Shown here piece after piece: positions 22,856 to 32,098 of a stretch of DNA of 64,000 nucleotides. Origin of the DNA: Intestinimonas sp. (lineage in GTDB: Bacteria; Bacillota; Clostridia; Oscillospirales; Oscillospiraceae); NCBI GenBank assembly GCA_022653075.1, contig JALCSB010000002.1, positions 101,918 through 165,917 of the forward strand, given 5' to 3'. The notes below the pieces were generated by a model that was not told the DNA's origin, ran no database searches, and saw nothing but the letters and a program-made list of their open reading frames with translations. How positions within the stretch are numbered: position 1 is the first letter of the stretch; every line of letters starts with the position of its first letter. The translations under genes and the position numbers were made by a program.

Positions 22856-25800
22856 TTAGTTCAGCATGGTTTTGCAGAAGCGCATGAGTATCTCCGCAAC
22901 CTCCCCCCTTGAAGCAATCCCGCATGGAGAAAGCGTGGTCTCACCGGTTCCCTTGAGAAGCCCGGCGGCATTGGCCCACCGCACGGCGGAGAGCGCCCAG
23001 TCGGAGATCTGACCCGCGTCGTCATAGCCGCTCAGGTCCACGGCGCTCCCCCCTGTGTCACGGCCCAGATACGCCATAAAGCGGTAGAGAATCACGGCTA
23101 TCTGTTCTCTGGTCACAGAATCGCCGACGCCAAAGCTGCCGTCGCCATATCCCCCTACAATGTCGTTCTGGCCAGCCCAGAGTACCGCGTCGGTATACCA
23201 CTGGCCCTCCCCCTCATCGGAAAAACCGTCTGTGATGCTGGCCTTGGGGGTCCCGGTCGCGCGGTAGAGTACTGTGACCAGCATGGCGCGGGTCATGTCG
23301 GCATTCGGGCAGAACTGTCCGTCTCCAGCGCCGCTCATAAGTCCCTGCTCCGTCACATAGGATACCGCCTCGGCATACCAGGCGTCACCGGACACATCGG
23401 AAAATACGGACTGGCCGGTCTTGCCGGGCTGCGCCGTGCCGTCGGTTGCTGTGCTGTCAGCGTTTTTTTCGCTGGAACTTTCGCCACCGGAATTTTCTCC
23501 TTCAGAGGAGGGATTTATATCCGCCGCGTCCAGCCACTTGCTCCAGGTACTGCTATCTCCCAGCGTTCCATTTTTATAGTCCTCCACCTCATAGCGGCAA
23601 TCATCTACATAATGGAAAACCACCATGTCCCCGTCGGACAGAATATAGTTGGACAACCCCACATTGGGATGCGCCCCGTTTACAGTATACATCCAGCCGG
23701 ACCAAGGCCCGTTGGTAAATTCGTTCAGCGCGTATCCATCTAAAGCATCCGGAGCATAGATGGTGGAAATATAGTTGTCTTCCAGTCCTATGGCGGTGAG
23801 ATCCATCCGGTCCAGCGCCTCCTGGAACAGATCGGCCACCGTGTCACCGTTGTCCATGGAATAAGAGCTGGTTTTGATCCATGTCACATATTCGCTGCCC
23901 TTCCAACCCCCATCGGACAGATCAACATCGCCGCTGGACTTGGTACTGCCCACCAGACGGAAGGTAACCCGGATACTGTCGCCGGAAGAGGTTCCGCCCC
24001 CTGTGGAAGATTTCTTTGTGACCTCTACCTTATAATAAGCAGTATATGTACCGCCGGAAGAAGAAACCGTAAAGGTAACGCCATTGGTATAATCTTTGGC
24101 GCCGTCCAGACTGGACACCGTACCGTAATGGGAGTTGAAATCCGTGGTCCAAGCGGCGGTCTGGGATAAGAGATTCGTACTGGACGGTACGCAAACAGAA
24201 ATTAAGAAGGGGTCTTCCTCCGTGCCGGAGCCGGTCAGCTCCGTTTTACTATTATCGGTGATGGTGTAATACCTGGTCTCGGCGTTGTAGTTTTCGTCAT
24301 AGGTAGTCTCCTTACTGAACTGCACCGTCTGTCCCGCCAAAGTGAAGGAAGACAGCGTAGGCAGGCCGTACCAGCCTGCATTGATGTCGTTGCCGTCCAG
24401 GGTATAGTGGAATGCAAGGCAGTCGCCGTCCTTCAGATTCAGCGTGTTCAGTCCCCAGTTGGTAAAGTCGTCGTTGTTGTAGTTCAGGCACCAGCCGGCA
24501 TAGGGATAGTCGGCCTGACCGCCCAGTACGCCGATTTGGGAGACATAGCCGCTGTCCAACCCGGTAATGGATATACCTGCGGCGGAAAACGCAGCGTTTA
24601 CAGCATTGGCGGCGGTGTCATCCGCATCCAACCGGACCGTCCGTTCCATGACAACGCCAGCCGGAGAGGCACCGGTCAGACCGGCGTCCATGGCAGTATA
24701 GTCATAGGCCGCCACCGTGACAGCTCGCTGGGTCTGCCAGATCAGGACGGGGTAACCGTCATTGACAGAAGCGGTATCCGCAGCGAAAGCGGGGCCCAGC
24801 AGGGTAAGCACGGCTGTATCTTTCAGTTCGTCGGCGGTCTTGAAGACTGCGTCCACCACGCCACTCGTCACATAGGTAAGATCGGTCCCGGTGCCGCAGG
24901 CCCGGGCGCAGCAGCCGCTTAGATAGTAGGTATTGGAAACCGTAATGTACTGGTCGGAGATACTGGCAGCCACATTGGTACCCAGCACCGCGCCAGTGGA
25001 GGTCCCGTCACCTCCGGTAACAGTACCTGCCACATAGCAGTTCTGAATGATCCCAGGCTGGGCGGATGTGCCGTTTCCTGCGCCGGCAACGCCGCCCACC
25101 TTTTTCTGGCCTGTTACATTACCTCTGACATAGCAGTTCTGTACCAGCACGTTGGCGCTCTTGATCGCACCCACCACGCCGCCGGCTGTGCCGCCGTTAT
25201 CACCAATTTCCACATTACCCAGCGCGGCACAGTCTGCGATCACGGTCCGGCCAGCGGCCAAGCCGCCTGCACAACCCACCACGCCGCCGTAATCCAGATT
25301 GTCGTTGGCGGCGGCGCCGGTATAGGCGAGGTCCACATCGGCCACACAGCTTTGAATGGTTCCGGCCTGCTGCTCTCCCACCACGCCGCCGGCTGTGTTC
25401 TGGTCGGATTCGATGGTACCCTGGACTGTCAGATTCTGAATTATGCCCTTGTTCACACCGAACAGGCCGGCGCATGACGCATTTTTGACATACAGGTTAC
25501 GGACGGCGTGGTAACCACCGTCAAATGTTCCCGAGTAGGGCTTACTGCTGGTCCCGATGGGGGTCCAAGGATAACCCGCCAGGTCGATGTCGGTGGTAAG
25601 GACGGCGGAGGTGGTGTTTGCTGCGCCGGCGTTTACCGCGGCGGCAAACCAGGCCAGCTCTTCGGCGTTCGAAATCTGATATGCGCCGCTTTTATCCTTC
25701 TTCGGCTCTGCCCCGTCCGCCTCGGTTCCATCCTGCCCGTTCCAGGATCCGGAATCGGCGGCGGGCGTCAAAGCCAGCCTATAGGTCAGTTCGGAAATAT

Positions 25801-28069
25801 CCGTGGGAATCGTAACGGTCTTTTGCAGATAGTAATAACCATCGGCGTATACCGTAACCGTATAGGTCTCCCCCGCCGTCACCGCGTAGCGGCCGTCGGC
25901 TTCCGGCTGTGTGCGGTTCCCGGCAGAATCCTCCACGGTCACGGTGGCTCCCGTAACGGTGGAGCCAGTGTCTTCATCCGTCAGTTCAAACTTAGCCCAG
26001 GAATAGCCACTGTCCTTCAGGGGAAATGTCAGTTCCGGCAGACTGCCCAGATACCCGGTCCGGCTGGCGGCGGTAAACTGGAGCGATCGGCCCGAAGCGT
26101 GGGTAACACTACGGTGATTGCCATAAGGACTTCCAAAGCCTGTCTCCAGCAACAGGCCAGTGAGGGTAAACGTATCGTCGGTGTCATATTTGGGAATGGT
26201 CACCGACACGGTCTGTGCCGCGTCTGTGCCGGCAAATTGGTACTGGTTGGCTGTACTTTTATACTGGTTTCCGTCCCCATCGGTCAGACAGACGGCGGTG
26301 GCCATGTTGTAAACGCCCGCCAGCTTATTGGCCGGAGCGTACAGCCGGTCAAACTTTATGGTGATGGTGTCCCCCGCTTGAAGCTGGTCGGCGGAAATGG
26401 CCTGGCCTAACGCATTCGTATAGGTGCAGTTCATGGAGACCGCTTTGGCCGTGATTACTTGATAGGCTCTTTTCCCGTCTTTGGTCACACGGAGAATACT
26501 GCGTCCTTCGGGCAGGCCGGAGACTGTCACGCTGCCGTCCCCGTTGGCCGTCACGCCGGTATCGGAGAAGCCGGAAAAGGTCATGGCCCCATCCTGGTAG
26601 GAAGGCCGCGCCACTGAGATGGATGCGCCCGTCTCCGGGGTAAAAGTATAGGACGCCCCGTCGGTGTCCGAACGGTAATACAGGACATCCAGCTCCGCGT
26701 CGATGGCGTCTCCCGCCAGTTTGTTGTCTGTGGTGTTTTTGCCCGCGTTAAGCAGCATTCCGGTCTCGATTCCACTTCCGTTTTCTCCCACGGTAACCAC
26801 GAATACGCCCGTGTTTTCCGGCCAGACGGCACTGAAAAAGGTGCCGCCCATACCCGACATGTTGCTCATGGCGTCATAAGTCACCAGCACAATGGCGGTG
26901 CCGTCCTCTTTGGCCTCCAGTGTGGCCACGGCGCTGTTTTCCGCGTCGGGAGTAACCGTAAGCACGTTGTCATCCGGCTGGCCGTCCATATTCAGCACCG
27001 TATAGTGGAAGTCGGGCTCCGCGGTTTTGGCGTTTGAAATTCCCTCAATGGCCTGCCAGTTCCGAAAACAGTCCAGTGTACGGCTGCCGCCTTTTTCCAT
27101 AGTCAGCCAGCCCTGCGGATTGACGGTGAGATACAAGTCAGCCACGTCGTAGGAATTGTCGGACAGATCGGCCACCACCGTGTTCGGATTTCGGCTGTCG
27201 CTGTCCAGGTACAGGTCGGCCTCTGTCACCGTGCAGTCCGTGGCGGCGGTGGGCGTAATCCAGTTCCAGTCCGTCACGCCGCCTGTACCGGAAACCTTGT
27301 AAAAGCAGGTGGTGCCCTTTCCCATCTGATAGGTATAGGTGTCGGTGTCCGCCGCCGAGGTATCCACACTCGCCGGGTCGAGATAGAAATAAACAAAATA
27401 GGAGGACAGGGTGCCGGCCCGTACCGTACCGTCTTTGGGTGCGGTAACGGTCACGGCACAGACCTGCTGCAATGCCGTACTGAAGCCATTGGATTTATTG
27501 GCCGTTTGGGTGCCGGTCATGGTCTTCTCCGCGTAGTCTCCGCTGTGGCTTTCCCCAGGCCGGAAGGTCACGGAAGCCGTGTCTCCGTCCAGGCAGAGGA
27601 AGGACTTGTAGCTGCCACTGTCGCCAAAAGCGGCCGTGCGGGCGGTGCCGTCACTGCTTTTCACAGCCAGTTCTGCCGTGTAGTCCGTCCCCCACACCCA
27701 ACCGGAGTTGGTGGCCCGGACATTCGTGACTGTCCAGACCTGAAAACTCTGCGCGGCCGCATCGGTAACGGTGAAGTTCAGTGTGCCGTTTATCGTGGTC
27801 CCGTCGGAGCCGTAGCCGGTGAGCGTATAGTCGCCCGGCTCCAGACTGAGGGTATATGTATAGCCGCTGTCCGGCGTCCCCACATCCACAGGCGTATCAT
27901 TTGGGTCAATCAGGCTAATGGTCTGGGAAACCTCGTTCATCGTGATGGAGACGGTTTTCGTCCCCGCCGGTACGTCGGCCGCACCGCTTTCCTCTGCCAG
28001 CGTGCCAACCGGCAGCAGGCCGGACACCAGCGCGATCGCCAGAAATAAGCTTACCATTTTCTGTCTCAT
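22856..28069 (-). CDS. Giant S-layer-anchored protein with GLUG repeats and two DUF4430 (transcobalamin-like) domains
   Basis: The 1737-residue product has a signal peptide (MVSLFLAIALVSGLLPVGTL). Residues 30-780 are beta-rich Ig/Big-like and carboxypeptidase-regulatory-like modules. Residues about 800-1080 form a GLUG-type beta-solenoid (GTFDGGYHAVRNLYV, AGLFGVNKGIIQNLTVQG, GGVVGEQQAGTIQSC). Two DUF4430 domains follow at about 1150-1240 and 1400-1500 (GLDSGYVSQIGVLGGQ, GWCLNYNND; GWMYTVNGAHPNVGLSNYIL, GDMVVFHYVDD), the fold of the transcobalamin C-terminal domain. Three SLH domains at about 1555-1737 attach it to the wall. A cobalamin riboswitch precedes the gene, so corrinoid capture at the cell surface is the natural inference. 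Confidence 0.9.
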   Translation of the reverse strand: MRQKMVSLFLAIALVSGLLPVGTLAEESGAADVPAGTKTVSITMNEVSQTISLIDPNDTPVDVGTPDSGYTYTLSLEPGDYTLTGYGSDGTTINGTLNFTVTDAAAQSFQVWTVTNVRATNSGWVWGTDYTAELAVKSSDGTARTAAFGDSGSYKSFLCLDGDTASVTFRPGESHSGDYAEKTMTGTQTANKSNGFSTALQQVCAVTVTAPKDGTVRAGTLSSYFVYFYLDPASVDTSAADTDTYTYQMGKGTTCFYKVSGTGGVTDWNWITPTAATDCTVTEADLYLDSDSRNPNTVVADLSDNSYDVADLYLTVNPQGWLTMEKGGSRTLDCFRNWQAIEGISNAKTAEPDFHYTVLNMDGQPDDNVLTVTPDAENSAVATLEAKEDGTAIVLVTYDAMSNMSGMGGTFFSAVWPENTGVFVVTVGENGSGIETGMLLNAGKNTTDNKLAGDAIDAELDVLYYRSDTDGASYTFTPETGASISVARPSYQDGAMTFSGFSDTGVTANGDGSVTVSGLPEGRSILRVTKDGKRAYQVITAKAVSMNCTYTNALGQAISADQLQAGDTITIKFDRLYAPANKLAGVYNMATAVCLTDGDGNQYKSTANQYQFAGTDAAQTVSVTIPKYDTDDTFTLTGLLLETGFGSPYGNHRSVTHASGRSLQFTAASRTGYLGSLPELTFPLKDSGYSWAKFELTDEDTGSTVTGATVTVEDSAGNRTQPEADGRYAVTAGETYTVTVYADGYYYLQKTVTIPTDISELTYRLALTPAADSGSWNGQDGTEADGAEPKKDKSGAYQISNAEELAWFAAAVNAGAANTTSAVLTTDIDLAGYPWTPIGTSSKPYSGTFDGGYHAVRNLYVKNASCAGLFGVNKGIIQNLTVQGTIESDQNTAGGVVGEQQAGTIQSCVADVDLAYTGAAANDNLDYGGVVGCAGGLAAGRTVIADCAALGNVEIGDNGGTAGGVVGAIKSANVLVQNCYVRGNVTGQKKVGGVAGAGNGTSAQPGIIQNCYVAGTVTGGDGTSTGAVLGTNVAASISDQYITVSNTYYLSGCCARACGTGTDLTYVTSGVVDAVFKTADELKDTAVLTLLGPAFAADTASVNDGYPVLIWQTQRAVTVAAYDYTAMDAGLTGASPAGVVMERTVRLDADDTAANAVNAAFSAAGISITGLDSGYVSQIGVLGGQADYPYAGWCLNYNNDDFTNWGLNTLNLKDGDCLAFHYTLDGNDINAGWYGLPTLSSFTLAGQTVQFSKETTYDENYNAETRYYTITDNSKTELTGSGTEEDPFLISVCVPSSTNLLSQTAAWTTDFNSHYGTVSSLDGAKDYTNGVTFTVSSSGGTYTAYYKVEVTKKSSTGGGTSSGDSIRVTFRLVGSTKSSGDVDLSDGGWKGSEYVTWIKTSSYSMDNGDTVADLFQEALDRMDLTAIGLEDNYISTIYAPDALDGYALNEFTNGPWSGWMYTVNGAHPNVGLSNYILSDGDMVVFHYVDDCRYEVEDYKNGTLGDSSTWSKWLDAADINPSSEGENSGGESSSEKNADSTATDGTAQPGKTGQSVFSDVSGDAWYAEAVSYVTEQGLMSGAGDGQFCPNADMTRAMLVTVLYRATGTPKASITDGFSDEGEGQWYTDAVLWAGQNDIVGGYGDGSFGVGDSVTREQIAVILYRFMAYLGRDTGGSAVDLSGYDDAGQISDWALSAVRWANAAGLLKGTGETTLSPCGIASRGEVAEILMRFCKTMLN

Positions 28070-28168
28070 TGATCTTTCCCGCTTTCTTTATATTACAATT
28101 GCACTTTCTGATAGAGAAGCGTGGTTTTCCAGAAAAGCCCTGTCCGTCCCCCTTCTCTCATACGTTGT

Positions 28169-28210
28169 AAAAAAGAAACGGCTGTGGTGACTTTTCCATC
28201 ACCACAGCCG
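28169..28210 (-). terminator. Riboswitch-controlled terminator
   Basis: On the minus strand a perfect 12-bp stem (CGGCTGTGGTGA and its complement) over an 8-base loop is followed by TTTCTTTTTT. It lies between the cobalamin aptamer and the S-layer gene and is the probable expression platform. Confidence 0.88.
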
Positions 28211-28261
28211 CTTTTCTGTGAATACACGCATCACGATAACACGCCGACACGCGCTGCTTTC

Positions 28262-28492
28262 TCCGCGGATAGGTCTCCTGACTTGTGCCGGGAAGGTGAC
28301 CCCCACCTTCCACACCCCTTCGCCCACCTTCTCAGACTGCTCCAATGACGAACTCGCGTTCAGCGCCGTTTCCGGCGTTTAGGCGGGGATTTACACTTAC
28401 AGTGCCGGTAGCGTTTCGGACTGAAACCGAATTATCTCATCCCCATGCCTGCCGTTGCCGGCAGTCCTGTCACGGGGGCACCGCGCGGAATT
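28262..28492 (-). ncRNA. Cobalamin riboswitch
   Basis: On the minus strand the hallmarks appear in order: GGTGCC near the 5' end, TCAGTCCGAAACGCTACCGGC, CACTGTAAGTG, GAAGGTGG elements, and the B12 box AAGTCAGGAGACCT at 28272-28284. A terminator follows 50 bases later. It reads toward the S-layer gene, so high cobalamin should reduce its expression. Confidence 0.92.
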
Positions 28493-28636
28493 ATAAACTT
28501 TTAAAACTCTCTCATTTTGATTTATCTTATCACGCCGTCGCCTCATTTTCAATGCTAATTTTAATTCAGAATATCAGGAACTCGGTCCCTCTTTCTTCAC
28601 GTTTTCTACAATTATTCTTTTGTTTTATCTGGTTTT

Positions 28637-28680
28637 CGGCTTTCAATATCCCCTATGGGGGCTTGCGGTAAAAAAAGCCG
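28637..28680. repeat. Inverted repeat in the leader of the methyltransferase-ABC operon
   Basis: CGGCTTT at 28637-28643 pairs with AAAGCCG at 28674-28680, enclosing a CCCCTATGGGGG palindrome. It lies about 60 bases upstream of the methyltransferase start and may be a regulatory hairpin or an operator. Confidence 0.5.
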
Positions 28681-28686
28681 AACTTT

Positions 28687-28703
28687 ATACTGTGAATCAG
28701 TAT
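28687..28703. promoter_or_regulatory. Dyad ATACTG-N5-CAGTAT, candidate operator
   Basis: ATACTG and CAGTAT form a perfect dyad with a 5-base centre, 41 bases upstream of the operon start. No known metalloregulator consensus is matched with confidence. Confidence 0.45.
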
Positions 28704-28743
28704 TAAATCACTTGCATATGGAACTCGCAAAATTATTGGGGGA

Positions 28744-30249
28744 ATGGAAATGTACCTGAACCGGATCGCCTCCTATTGGGACACCCGCGCGGAGGGATAT
28801 TCCCTCACCATCCAGGAACAGCTCGCCGGCAGCGAATGCGACCTCTTTCGCGCGCTGTTGCGCCGTCACGCCCCTGCTGGGCACCGGCTGTCCTGTCTGG
28901 ATGTGGGCTGCGGGCCCGGATTCTTTTCTATTCTTTTGGCGCAGGACGGCCATAAAGTCACGGCGGTGGATTATTCCGAGGGGATGCTGGAACAGGCTCG
29001 GAAAAATTTTGGGGAACTGGGCGTCTGTGTGACCGCGCAGCGGGGCGACGCGCAGAGTCTGCCCTTTCCGGACGGCGCTTTTGATTACATCGTTTCTCGA
29101 AATCTGGTCTGGAATTTGGAGCATCCGGAGCGGGCCTACCGGGAATGGCTCCGCCTGCTGAAACCGGGCGGACGGCTTTTTGTCGCTGACGGGAATCACT
29201 ACCTCTACTACTATGATGCGGAGTACCGCGCGGCGCGGGGCTCCGACGCGGACCGGCCTCATCCCGGTACGCATGGCGTGGACCCCGCGCCCATTAACGA
29301 GATTGCGCGGGACCTGCCTCTGTCCCATCAGCGCCGCCCCGAGTGGGATACCCGCACACTATTGGAGCTGGGCGCGGAATCGCTGCAGCTGCAAGTACTC
29401 CGCAGAACAGCTTATCAAGACACGGAGGAGAAAAGCGGGTCCGTAGTGGCCGAATTTGCGATCTGCGCGGAAAAGCCCGGCTCTAGATTTGAATTTAACA
29501 GGGAACAGCAGAAAATCGACGACGACTGGACCGATGACTCCAATCATTACAGCCGTATTATCCACGACGAGCTGGAAAGTTTCCGGGCCAAAGCCTGGAC
29601 CAAAAAGATTCTTACCCATGCACCGCAAAAGCCCGTACTGGATATCCTGGACGCAGGCTGCGGACCCGCCTTTTTCTCCGTTCTCATGGCAAAAGCGGGC
29701 CACCGGGTAACCGGTGTGGACGGCTCGGTCGGTATGCTCCACTTTGCGGTTAAGAACGCGGCGGAGTATGGAGTCAGCCCCCTCTTTCTCCGGGCGGACT
29801 GCCATCAGCTCCCCTTTGCCGACGGCTCCTTTGATCTGGTGGTGAGCCGCAACGTCACCCACACGCTTCGGAACCACGGCCAGGCCTATTCCGAGTGGTT
29901 CCGTGTCCTGCGCCCCGGCGGGAAACTGCTTATCTTTGACGCCAATTGGCACCTGATGCAAACGGACCGGGAGCTGCGCCGCGCCTTTGCCGCCCGCGAG
30001 GAGGCGTGCATCCGGCAGTACGGCTCCAACTTCAGCGGCGGGAAGCGTGAGGTGGAGAATTGGGCCGTGGTGGAACCCCACCGCTTGGGGACCTGCATCC
30101 GTCCGGAATGGGACATTCCCGTACTCCAGCGGGCCGGTTTTACAGACCTGCTCTGTGAAAAGGACATCACGGACGGACTCTGGGACGAAAAGGAAAAACT
30201 GCTCTATGGACTCACCCCTATGTTCATGATTGCCGCTTCCAAACGCTGA
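28744..30249 (+). CDS. Tandem-domain SAM-dependent methyltransferase
   Basis: The 501-residue protein has two class I methyltransferase domains. The first has motif I LDVGCGPGFFS (about residues 54-64), VTAVDYSEGML and LLKPGGRLFVAD; the second has LDAGCGPAFFS (about 301), VTGVDGSVGML and VLRPGGKLLIFD. Each domain is followed by a substrate lid with a YYYDAEYRAAR-like or LMQTDRELRRAF helix. Both motif I copies are intact. It is the first gene of a six-gene operon with a nickel/peptide-type importer, 22 bases before the permease start. A role in modifying a metal ligand or the imported compound is plausible but unproved. Confidence 0.85.
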   Translation: MEMYLNRIASYWDTRAEGYSLTIQEQLAGSECDLFRALLRRHAPAGHRLSCLDVGCGPGFFSILLAQDGHKVTAVDYSEGMLEQARKNFGELGVCVTAQRGDAQSLPFPDGAFDYIVSRNLVWNLEHPERAYREWLRLLKPGGRLFVADGNHYLYYYDAEYRAARGSDADRPHPGTHGVDPAPINEIARDLPLSHQRRPEWDTRTLLELGAESLQLQVLRRTAYQDTEEKSGSVVAEFAICAEKPGSRFEFNREQQKIDDDWTDDSNHYSRIIHDELESFRAKAWTKKILTHAPQKPVLDILDAGCGPAFFSVLMAKAGHRVTGVDGSVGMLHFAVKNAAEYGVSPLFLRADCHQLPFADGSFDLVVSRNVTHTLRNHGQAYSEWFRVLRPGGKLLIFDANWHLMQTDRELRRAFAAREEACIRQYGSNFSGGKREVENWAVVEPHRLGTCIRPEWDIPVLQRAGFTDLLCEKDITDGLWDEKEKLLYGLTPMFMIAASKR

Positions 30250-30271
30250 TGGGGGAAAGGGAGGGAAACCC

Positions 30272-31240
30272 ATGCAAACCAAATATGCGGGACAGCCCAT
30301 GGCGCGCTATGTACTCCGGCGGCTGCTGTCGCTGGTTCCCGTTCTGCTGGGTATCACCTTTCTGACCTATGGACTCATGTATCTGTCCCCCTCCGACCCG
30401 GTAGAGCTGCTCCTGCAGGCCCAGGGCATTCCCGTCTCCGAGCAGGTCACGCAGGCTATGCGGCACGCCGCAGGTCTGGACCGGCCCTTTTTACAGCAGT
30501 ATCTCTCATGGCTCTGGAATTTTATCCGGGGGGATATGGGGGTGTCTCTGGTGGACGGCCGGCCAGTTCTCGCCTCCCTTCAGGCCGCCCTGCCGCGGAC
30601 TTTGCTGCTCACTTTGACCTCCATGGCGGCCACCGTACTTTTTTCCGTGCCGCTGGGGATTTTGTCGGCGGTCCGGCAGGACCGGGTCACGGATTACCTC
30701 ATCCGTTTTCTCAGCTTTCTGGGCAATTCCCTGCCCAGCTTTCTCGTCTCCCTGCTTCTGCTGTACTTTATCTCCATTCAGCTAAAACTGCTGCCGGTTC
30801 TGGCGTCAGGCACGGCGGGGGGGCTTATTTTGCCCACACTGGCTCTGGCCATCCCCATGACGGGAAAGTACATCCGGCAGGTGCGGGCGGCAGTGCTGGA
30901 GCAGTTGGGGCGCGATTACGTGGAGGGTGCCATCTCCCGTGGCGTCCCCACCCGCGTGGTTCTGTGGCGGGATATTCTGCACAACGCCATGCTGACCATC
31001 CTCACTCTCCTGTCACTCTCCATGGGTTCCCTGTTGGGCGGAACAGCCGCCGTGGAACGCATCTTTGTATGGCGGGGTATGGGCTATATGGTCATGGATG
31101 CCATCTTGGGCCGGGACTATCCGGTAATTCAAGCATTTGTGGTCTGGATGTCCGTCATCTATGTTGCAATCAACCTGCTGACGGACCTGTCCTATTATTT
31201 CCTCGATCCGCGCATGCGGCAGGGGCTGGGGGTGCACTGA
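30272..31240 (+). CDS. ABC transporter permease, nickel/dipeptide type (NikB/DppB-like)
   Basis: An ATG at 30272 behind GGGAGGGAAA is preferred over 30230. The 322-residue product has an N-terminal helix (RYVLRRLLSLVPVLLGITFLTYGL) and about five further membrane segments. The inner loop EAA motif is EGAISRGVPTRVVLWRDILHNA, which contacts the ATPases. The family (BPD_transp_1, NikB/DppB branch) imports nickel, peptides or metallophores. It pairs with the NikC-like permease that starts directly after its stop. Confidence 0.92.
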   Translation: MQTKYAGQPMARYVLRRLLSLVPVLLGITFLTYGLMYLSPSDPVELLLQAQGIPVSEQVTQAMRHAAGLDRPFLQQYLSWLWNFIRGDMGVSLVDGRPVLASLQAALPRTLLLTLTSMAATVLFSVPLGILSAVRQDRVTDYLIRFLSFLGNSLPSFLVSLLLLYFISIQLKLLPVLASGTAGGLILPTLALAIPMTGKYIRQVRAAVLEQLGRDYVEGAISRGVPTRVVLWRDILHNAMLTILTLLSLSMGSLLGGTAAVERIFVWRGMGYMVMDAILGRDYPVIQAFVVWMSVIYVAINLLTDLSYYFLDPRMRQGLGVH

Positions 31241-32080
31241 GTGAGAACTGCCAATCGCGCCGCAAAGCTCCGTCTGGCGGTTCTGCTGGTCCTTGTTGCC
31301 GTACTGTGTATATTTTGTCTCGCCGCCCCCAGCCTCCTGCCCAACGACCCCAGCCAAGCTCACCTGCTGGCGGCAAAGCAGCCGCCCAGCACCCGGTATC
31401 CCTTTGGCACAGACTGGCTGGGGCGATGCGTGTGCTCCCGCGTACTGGCGGGTGCGTCCACCTCCGTGTTTTCCGCGCTGACCATTGTGGGACTGACGCT
31501 GGCCGTTGGCTGCGCAGTGGGAATCGTCTGCGGCTACTTCGGCGGTGTGGTGGATACGGTGCTTATGCGCGTGGTGGACATTTTTCTCGCGTTTCCCGGC
31601 ATGGTACTGGCACTGGCCGTGGCGGGCATGCTGGGTCCGGGTCTAAAGAACGCGGTGCTGGCACTGGCCGCCACAGGCTGGCCCCAGTATGCCCGGCTTA
31701 CGCGAAGCTACGTCCTTTCCCTGCGGCAAGAAAACTTCATTCACGCCGCCCGCCTTAACGGACAGAGTCCGGCCAGCATCCTTTTTCTCCATATTTTTCC
31801 CAATGCGGTCCGGCCCGTTCTTGTAACGGCCTCACTCAGCATCGGCGGAACTATTCTGAACCTGGCGGGCCTGTCCTTTCTGGGGCTGGGCGCTCTCCCA
31901 CCCACGGCCGAGTGGGGCAGCATGCTGGCTGACGGTCGTGGCCTTATGCAGCAGGCACCATGGCTCATTTTTTTCCCCGGCGCAGCCATTTTTCTAACCT
32001 CGATTCTTTTTAATTTGCTGGGTGACAGCGTCCGCGATGTATTGGACCCCTTGGATTCTCAGCGTAAACAATATAAATAG
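31241..32080 (+). CDS. ABC transporter permease, nickel/dipeptide type (NikC/DppC-like)
   Basis: The 279-residue product starts at a GTG immediately after the preceding TGA, so translation is coupled. It has the N-terminal signature of NikC/DppC (LLPNDPSQAHLLAAKQPP ... RYPFGTDWLGRCVCSRVL), six membrane helices, and the EAA loop HAARLNGQSPASILFLHIFPN. It ends with a cytoplasmic LLGDSVRDVLDPLD, the usual C terminus. The family partner is the upstream permease. Substrate cannot be told from permease sequence alone. Confidence 0.92.
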   Translation: MRTANRAAKLRLAVLLVLVAVLCIFCLAAPSLLPNDPSQAHLLAAKQPPSTRYPFGTDWLGRCVCSRVLAGASTSVFSALTIVGLTLAVGCAVGIVCGYFGGVVDTVLMRVVDIFLAFPGMVLALAVAGMLGPGLKNAVLALAATGWPQYARLTRSYVLSLRQENFIHAARLNGQSPASILFLHIFPNAVRPVLVTASLSIGGTILNLAGLSFLGLGALPPTAEWGSMLADGRGLMQQAPWLIFFPGAAIFLTSILFNLLGDSVRDVLDPLDSQRKQYK

Positions 32081-32098
32081 AGAAAGAAGGAAACCACG

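Noticed and set aside
25508..26410. 300-residue plus-strand frame within the S-layer gene
   Set aside because: It is antisense to the clear signal-peptide and SLH-bearing frame and lacks any domain.
28345..28671. Small plus-strand coding frame
   Set aside because: It covers the cobalamin aptamer, which explains the conservation.
29359..30300. 313-residue minus-strand frame
   Set aside because: It is a shadow of the tandem methyltransferase gene.
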